Below, one piece after another: positions 57,345 to 64,000 of a stretch of 64,000 bases of DNA. Under the pieces are notes generated by a model that saw only the letters and a program-made list of their open reading frames with translations, searched no databases and had not been told where the DNA came from. Each line of letters begins with the position of its first letter. Position 1 is the first letter of the stretch. Source of the DNA: Anthonomus grandis grandis (lineage: Eukaryota; Arthropoda; Insecta; Coleoptera; Curculionidae). The stretch spans positions 2,170,001 to 2,234,000 of the forward strand of contig NC_065556.1 in the NCBI RefSeq assembly GCF_022605725.1, given 5' to 3'. The translations under genes were made by a program, and so were the position numbers.

Positions 57345-59907
57345 TTCGTAAAGATAGAAATGGACGTGGCGGTGGTGTCACTTTTTATATACGTAGTTCT
57401 TTAAAATTTGAAGTTTTAGACGCCTCACCACAAATTAGTGCTTAAGAGCAAATATGGTTCCGCGCAAAAATTAATGGCAAAGTTATAATCTTTGGTTCAC
57501 TTTACCGACCACCATCTATTAATCTTGGTTCTTGTTTGGACGATTTGGAAAATTCTGTAGTTAGTTTTATAACTCATTCTGATAATGTAGTTTTTGGGGG
57601 AGATTTGAATGTACATATGTTGGATACTGGCAGCCCTGGGTATATTTGTGTTAACAGTCTTTTAAATAAATATAATTTAACCCAAGTGGTTCAGTCTCCA
57701 ACTCGAATTTCAAGCATTGGAGTCAAGTTAATTGATGTTCTTGTTACTTCGGCTCCTGGCTTAATTACGGATGTGCAGGTTATTAATATGGATGACATAT
57801 CCGATTATTGTTTAGTATTAAGTAAATTAAAACTTGAAAAAACCCGTACACCAAAGTCTTTACGTACTTACAGGGACTATTCAAATTTTGTTTTGATTGA
57901 CTATTGACATTTTAAAAATTAACTGGCAAAATATATTTAACTTTACTGATATTGATGAAATGGTAAATTTTAAAAAAAAATGTAATTGATGTATTTGATA
58001 TTCATGCGCCCTTTAAAAGTTCACTTAAAGTAAAGCTCCATGGATTACTGACAATATACGATTTATGATAAAACTTAGACAAAAAGCCCTCACGAAGCAT
58101 AAAAAACTAAAAACTGATGCTGCGCTTAATGAATACAAACAAATTAGGAATTTTGTAACGAGTGCAGTACGTAGCGAAAAGAAAGCCTACTTGAATGAAC
58201 AATTTAAATGAAACCCTACTTTTTTTTGGAAAACATTGAATTCTCTTAACATAACATCTAAAGTTTCTCCTTCCACAATTATTAGCGATTCTCGAAACGC
58301 ACCTGATGGACTTAATTCTTTTTTTATTAATAGCATTCCCAAGGTAAATACGGTATGCACTAATATTGGCTTTAAAACTAAGTATACCAATAAAGTACAC
58401 CCTAATGTTAAGAAACTATTTCAATTTAAAAAAATTTCTGAAAAGCAAGTTGAAAAAATAATTTGTAGTATAAAATCTACTGCAACTGGTTCTGATGGCA
58501 TGGGCATTAAAATGAGTTCACTTTTAAATCCTTATTTAACACCCTATATATCTTTTATAATTAATAAAGCACTTGTATTATCAAAATTTCCATCTGAATG
58601 GAAGAATGCTGATTTACTGCCCATCCCAAAAAATAATATCCCTACGGAATTTTCTCATTATCGACCTATAAGTATATCACCAACCCTTTCTAAAATATTG
58701 GAAAAGGCCATGTATATGCAATTAAATGATTTTTTCAGACTTAATTCCATAATTCCTATTACTCAGTCAGGGTTTCGATCGCAGCATGGTACCACGACAG
58801 CACTATTGCATATTGCATGTATGTGATGATATTTTTAGTGCTTTGGATAATAGAGAGGTTACTGCATTAGTGCTGCTGGACTATAGCAAAGCGTTTGATA
58901 TTCTAGATCACTCTCCTCTTCTTACCAAACTAAAATATTTTGGATTACACGAGTCGGCGCTGAGTCTACTTTGTGATTACTTAAGTAATAGAAAGCAAAG
59001 AGTGCGCTTAAATTCCACCTTTTCAGAATATTTAAATATTAATCAGGGAGTTCCTCAAGGCAGCATTTTGGGGCCACTACTATTTTCGATTTATGCTTGT
59101 GATTTTTCTGAATTCCTGCATAACTCCAAGTCTCACCAATATGCAGATGACGTCCAACTCTACTCAGCTTTTCCGATTAATGAACTGAACACTGGCTTAG
59201 CACGCATTAATACCAATTTAAATCAAATTGTACAGGTGTCTAATTTTCATGGGCTGGCTCTCAACGGTACTAAATCTAAACTATTACTTTTTGGAATGCC
59301 TAAACCTTCTTCTTGATAATCAGCTTAATATTGTAAAACATATTTTCAGTATTTTACAAAAAGCCTATTATAAATTGAAAATGCTATACAACATGCATAA
59401 AGATATTTTATCTTCTGATGTTAAACTCAAATTAAGTGATTCCTTGGTTCTCTCTTTAATTAGCTATGTAGTGTACTCTTCTGGCCAACTTTTGCTCAAA
59501 AGGACAAGTTAAGCCTACAAAAGCTACAAAATGCTTGCCTAAAGTTTCGGTACCATAGAAAATAATTTGATCACGTCACCCCGTTATTTCTTGCCTCTGG
59601 CTGGTTGAATTTGAGTAAACGTTATAAAATCAATATGGCTATTCTTGTTTATAAGGTACTCCATAATAAACTTCCCCAATATCTATATGACAAATTATCC
59701 AGTCATAACAGCATACATGGCCGTGAAATGCGCCACTCTGCAAACCTTTTGATACCAAATCATAGAACTTCCAAATTCCAAGGGTCTTTCAGTTATAGTG
59801 CGGTTAAGGTATATAATTCATTGCCAAATAACCTTAAAGCTAAAACCTCGGCTGTCTTATTTCGAAAAGCTGTCAAATCTTACTTTTCTAACACTGCGAA
59901 CAAATAA
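57345..59907 (+). pseudogene. LINE ORF2: endonuclease and reverse transcriptase
   Basis: Endonuclease: RKDRNGRGGGVTFYI, LYRPPSINLG, VVFGGDLNVHMLD, and ISDYCLV where relatives have SDH, so the catalytic His is Tyr. The linker has a stop at about 58210. RT: FPSEWKNADLLPIPKN, SHYRPISISPTLSKILEKAM, TQSGFRSQHGTTTALLHI, a frame slip at about 58810-58825, then LVLLDYSKAFDILDH, QGVPQGSILGPLLFSIYACD and an intact catalytic YADDVQLY (about 59140). After a stop at 59316 come NMHKDILSSDVKLKLSDSLV and the C-terminal RMRHSANLL-type block (as REMRHSANLLIPNHRTSK), ending at 59907. Inactive through several stops and shifts. Confidence 0.9.
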
Positions 59908-60261
59908 CTAAAATATAAAAAATATATTTCATTTAATTTTAAGTTATATCACTAATTACTTACTTATTAGTTTTTTCTTTCGTTTATAAACTAGATATAA
60001 TTATAATTATTTTAATAATTAATTACGTCATGTGATGTAAGCAAAATTCTATTTTAGGCTTCTTATAATTTTAGGCTTCTCTTCTTATTTTTTTTCTGTA
60101 TGTTCTTTATAATGTTTAAAACTTATTCAATTTATTTATTATTTACATTGTTATGCTTTCGTATGTTAAGTTAGCAGTGCGGTTAGATAGAGTAGCCCCA
60201 GGCTAGATCTCGCCGCATTTTTGGTTAATACCTTTTGTAACTATTTTCGTAATATAAAGGC

Positions 60262-60263
<2 letters not shown>

Positions 60264-60303
<40 letters not shown>
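60264..60303 (+). repeat. (ATT)n microsatellite, about 13 units
   Basis: Uninterrupted TTA units form the 3' tail of the LINE. Such trinucleotide tails are typical for CR1/Jockey-type insertions, and the run may have expanded since. Confidence 0.95.
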
Positions 60304-60306
<3 letters not shown>

Positions 60307-60779
60307 CTATAATGGAGGCGATTTTAATAGAAATGATGCGCTCTTACTTCTTATTAAAAAGGTACTAAATCTTGTCGCCGATCACTATAAGTTAGATAAG
60401 TCAAAAATAATGATAAGCAAAATAACTTTTACTTATATTAAAACAAAACGATGGGATAAATATACTGTGTAAATCTCAAATATTAATTTATTATTTGAGG
60501 ATTTGCAGGCGTATTTTGATAACAAATTGCAACATAATAATCTGGATACCCTGTATATTATAGTAATCATACGAATAGCCTACTTTAATGCAAATAAAAA
60601 TCGAATCTTCTATAATAAAAATATAAATTTTAGTATGTAGTAAAATGAATAAAAGATGTAATTTTTTTATTTAATAGTGGTAGTCTTTTTAATCTCACTT
60701 GAATGACGATAAAAACGATGAAAGCGTGCCAACAAAAAGACCGATAGACCAAGGCCAGTTTTAAAGCTACTTCTTTTCC
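60304..60779. other. AT-rich spacer
   Basis: A short ACCCTGTATA word at 60548 resembles a mariner-type end. No gene. Confidence 0.4.
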
Positions 60780-60899
60780 CAGAATTATCTTAAGATGGCG
60801 GTACACTGGCAGCATACTATGCCGCGGCGGATTTGCAAAGAGACCGCCCGATGCAGGTCTGCGTCGGCATCGGTCCTCAATAGCAGATCAATGCCCATG

Positions 60900-61345
60900 C
60901 CGCAGCAAAAAAATTGCATTTATTTTCATTGGAATATTTTAAAGCATTGGCGTAGTATTAAGTTATATCGTAAATTAAATAAACTTAATAATATAATATA
61001 TTTAGATGAAACATGGTTTTACGCATGACGTAATTAAATACCGTTGGGTTGATAATTCCACGTATTGTGTTTTAAATACGCCATGCTCAATAGGCAAACG
61101 AGTCATTATACTTCATGCAGAAAGTACAGAAGGATTTGTTAAAAATGCGTTACTTTTGTCTGCCTAAAATATTTTTTAATCTTCAGCTAATTCCCCTGAA
61201 GATATGACTGCGGCATTATTTGAAAAATGGTTTCTAATCAGCAAAATTATCTAACATTTATCTAAATTGAGTAATTGTTATATCTAATGCATCTAACCAT
61301 TCAAGAATGCTAAATAAAATACCAAATACTAGTTTCAAAAAACAA
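60900..61345 (+). pseudogene. Tc1/mariner-superfamily transposase fragment (DDE_3 type)
   Basis: LYRKLNKLNNIIYLDETWFYAHD (about 60963-61028) holds the first catalytic Asp. SIGKRVIILHAESTEGFVKNALLL (about 61090-61165) follows, then SPEDMTAALFEKWF (61194-61232). VISNASNHSRMLNKIPNTS comes after a frame change, where the expected Asp before Asn-Ala-Ser is Ser. The rest is missing. Matches a transposase type common in insect genomes; subfamily not assigned. Confidence 0.65.
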
Positions 61346-61389
61346 TATACATATCATAACTTTTATGAAAATTAAGAACATTTCTGTTG

Positions 61390-61600
61390 ACGACAAAATC
61401 CTATTCAAAAAGGGATTAAGGTCTTTCATTAAGATAGAAAAAAAACTAGATTCATGTAACTGGAGAACCGCAGAATATTTTTGCACTGATCTGTGTGGAT
61501 ATTGGACAACTGCATCGCTAACACGGTCAACATTTTGATTAGTGCGCACATTTCGTACGATTTCAGAAGGACGAATAGTTTCAATCCCTTTCTTCAAATT
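61390..61600 (-). pseudogene. Transposase N-terminal HTH fragment
   Basis: The minus-strand frame reads IVRNVRTNQNVDRVSDAVVQ and PHRSVQKYSAVLQLHESSFF, ending SILMKDLN. This is the helix-turn-helix stretch seen before the DDE domain in many insect mariner relatives. No DDE domain follows on this strand, so it is a scrap of another element. Confidence 0.55.
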
Positions 61601-63149
61601 TATTTATCCAAGATTTGATGAGATTGGTACTAGGTGCTTCACTGACGTTGTGAAAAGTATAACGAGTACCCAACCGACGTAAAACTGCGATGTAGGAATT
61701 TAATTTAATTTATAAAAGCTATCGACATAAGACGCACCTTGTTGGGTATCAAATCGATTCATTATTGCATCTGTCAATTCCGACAATAAATTTCGGATTG
61801 CTTGATCCATTGCGAAAAAGCAGGCAAAATAATATAAAAAGGTGAATTTTTAAACCACTTTGTATTTTAAATTAAAGCTTATGTCCCTAACTTAAAACAT
61901 TGTATAACGTTTAAACAACTCATGTAAGCTTTACAATAATACATTTTAATAGTATCAATTCTAAATCTGTTCAAAACCAAAAACATATTTAGAATTGATA
62001 AAAATTCCATCAGATCAAAGCAATTGAAGTTAATTTTGTTAGTAAAACTATTATAAAAAAAACTAAATTGAAACTATGAAGATAACTATTATATTACCCA
62101 CCCGTTTCATTTTAACGGCACGCCTCTGAGGGCGGCAGAGTTCAATATATTTTTTTGCGGTCGCTTAATATTTGGCTTCTTCAAGTAAGAATAAAAGGAC
62201 CATACCAAGAAAACAAATAAAAAAAATAGAAGAATACGAAAATAATAATTATACAAATTAGACATATTTAATACATTTTTAACTCGAATTTTTCACTGAT
62301 TTACCCAGTCCCAATGAACCATATTATCCAGTAGGTATTTTTCCCATGTTATTAGTATTATTATGATATATTAAAGCTATATTTGGAAACAATCAATTTC
62401 CTTTCAGATTTAATATTCGTTACATCAAAGCGGTTTACGATTAATAAATAAAGAGTAGTTAGCTAAATTAAATAGCGCCGTAAAAAATATTACTTATAAT
62501 TGCTTAAAGTAAATTCATGTATTTACTACCAGTCACGGTAAATTTGACAATACATCATAGAACATGACACTGCCCATTCCGATGTTTTTTTTGGAATCTA
62601 AAATTTATATGCTAAAAAAGCCCATTGGTCGATTTACTAGGCCTATAGATCAGCTAATAAATGGCCTGAGAAAAACATAATTGAAAGGGGACTATTCCAA
62701 TTTATTTTAAACGCACAAAAGCGTCGCTGTCGATAAATACAATTTAATTTTTTTTTTGGTTCGGTTCACACCCCGGGCTTTTTCCTGGATGAGGAAGTCT
62801 ATAATTTGTTTTTCGTTTTCGATTCGTGATCCAGTTGAAAATTGATTGATTAATATACTTCGTTTTGTGCGTGAAAGGGTTTTATGTGTCACGATATTTT
62901 TCACTTAGTTTGTTTTACTTCCTAAATTGTATACCTATGTGTTTGCGATAAAAAATGTATTATTAATTTTTAGGCTTTATATTTTTTTCCGTAATATTTA
63001 GACTATTTAGCTGTTGGAGTTTATTACAGAATATCCCAGATAGTAAAATGGCATCTTAAATATGTCGTTTTTCCTACATTTTGGTCTATGTAACGAGTCA
63101 TTTTGACGTGATAAAAAAAAAGTGATACCATTTGGCCCTTAGATTGGTG
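61601..63149. other. AT-rich DNA, no convincing gene
   Basis: A minus-strand frame from 61812 (MDQAIRNLLSELTDAIMNRF) of about 35 codons is unrecognised. The frame at 62707-62904 (minus) is basic, without a domain. Confidence 0.4.
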
Positions 63150-63462
63150 AAAATTTTTTGTTTTACTAGGATAATGCTGGACCGCATGTTGCTCAGATTG
63201 TTCAAAATTATTTTAATGATGCTGGAATTTAAACTATGGATTGGCCAGCAAACAATCCTAATCTTAATCCAATTGAAAATATTTAAGACTTAATCTACCG
63301 TCGTTTTCAAGAACTTCCTAACAATTTATATGGACTCATTGGCGATATTGTCCAAATATGGAATAATTTGGATCAAAACGAGATACGGCCCATATTTTAA
63401 AGCATGAACAATCGCTGCCGTGCTGTTGTTCAAAATAGGGAAAGAAATACCCGTTATTAATT
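63150..63462 (+). pseudogene. Tc1 (DD34E) transposase C-terminal fragment
   Basis: The frame reads DNAGPHVAQIVQNYFNDAGI, a stop, TMDWPANNPNLNPIENI, another stop, and DLIYRRFQELPNNL. From the Asp to the Glu in NPIE there are 34 residues, the DD34E spacing of Tc1. It ends with NRCRAVVQNRERNTRY at 63462. N-terminus absent; at least three stops. Confidence 0.85.
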
Positions 63463-64000
63463 TTTTTTATTATTGGTAATATTCTGTTAAATATTTGAAT
63501 TTTCTTGCTTTTTTTCTATACTTTTTTACGCTCTTTTGAAATTTTTCCTATTGTTAATACTTTTATTACGTTAGAATAAGAATATACTTTATTTAGACAC
63601 AAAAATATTTGATCAATATTATAAAATATTTTTTTTTTCAAAATGTAGTAGAGGTGCGTTGATTTTGCTGCCCATATGTTTATTTAAAAAAAACACAAGT
63701 AAAAAGTAATAAGCAAAAAGATTTTTAAAATATGTTTATCAATATTTTCTAAATAGGCTTACGTGTGAAAGTTTTAAAACTGTCTGGTCACTCATAAAAC
63801 TGACAAATATCCAGTAATCCTTCAGAAACATTGCAATAACCCAAGGATGAAATACGAGGGCTGAAAATTGTGAACTCACTTTAATTCGCTTGTTACGCTT
63901 GATGCAAAATGTACATAGACACAGTCAAAGTGGTGGAAAATATAAATTCATTTTCCGGTACGCAAAGTGGAAAACTGAAAGTTACTTCGGTAGTGAGGTC
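63463..64000. other. AT-rich DNA, no gene
   Basis: No recognisable motif up to the end of the window. Confidence 0.45.

Larger units (their letters stand above)
57308..60303 (+). mobile_element. CR1/Jockey-like LINE, 5'-truncated
   Basis: Begins inside the endonuclease and ends in AATATAAAGGC followed by an ATT microsatellite. ORF1 is missing. The 5' junction is a 17-bp hairpin. 3' UTR is about 59908-60263. Confidence 0.9.

Noticed and set aside
60264..60303. ATT microsatellite as an independent feature of interest
   Set aside because: It is explained as the 3' tail of the adjoining LINE.
61700..61812. Short minus-strand frame starting MDQAIRNLLS
   Set aside because: Only about 35 codons, no recognised family; kept as part of the spacer.
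62707..62904. 65-codon minus-strand frame
   Set aside because: Basic low-complexity composition, no homology that I recognise, AT-rich surroundings.

Overview
The window looks like nuclear DNA from an insect, possibly a beetle. The genus cannot be named from this sequence. It is strongly AT-rich, has no operons or ribosome binding sites, and has at least one GT-AG intron. It is filled with families typical of arthropod repeats: CR1/Jockey-like LINEs, Ty3/gypsy and Ty1/copia retrotransposons, DD41D and Tc1-type mariner relatives, piggyBac, PIF/Harbinger, a Ginger-like integrase element, and DUF7869-type genes. I found no convincing intact single-copy host gene, no tRNA or rRNA, and no CRISPR array. 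Almost every recognisable coding region is a transposable-element gene with stops, frameshifts or truncations.

Layout. 1-4.87 kb: a duplicated non-coding unit, a LINE 3' end and unclassified DNA. 4.87-10.66 kb: a nearly complete Ty3/gypsy element on the minus strand, with two LTRs, gag, protease, RT, RNase H and integrase but no env. 12.4-18.3 kb: a nested stack. A LINE 3' end seems to have been hit by a 5.2 kb Ginger-like element (4-bp TATA target duplication). That element contains a LINE fragment and a palindromic MITE, and the MITE's central TA was later hit by a DD41D element. 18.5-21.0 kb: LINE fragments and a long inverted repeat. 21.9-24.1 kb: a Harbinger transposase pseudogene. 27.2-31.7 kb: an unrecognised broken reading frame, a LINE, and a 1.96 kb DD41D element with very long terminal inverted repeats. 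32.3-33.4 kb: a gag-only copia relic. 34.4 kb: another DD41D scrap. 36.15-38.66 kb: an element with terminal inverted repeats carrying an intron-containing DUF7869-family gene.

42.6-43.6 kb: a second, heavily decayed gypsy pol. 45.5-46.0 kb: a DD41D 5' end. 46.45 kb: a structured, hammerhead-like motif. 47.0-50.9 kb: a near full-length two-ORF LINE on the minus strand. 51.66-54.11 kb: a complete piggyBac element (TTAA targets, 13-bp terminal repeats) whose transposase is broken by one stop. 55.1-56.5 kb: a second, more decayed DUF7869-family gene. 57.3-60.3 kb: a 5'-truncated LINE ending in an ATT microsatellite. 60.8-63.5 kb: fragments of Tc1/mariner-superfamily transposases.

The genes do not form a pathway; the window is a record of successive insertions. 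The most informative items are the DUF7869 element with clear termini, the precisely bounded Ginger-like element, the DD41D insertion at the exact centre of a MITE, and several perfect small hairpins inside dead transposon genes that look like local template-switch mutations.
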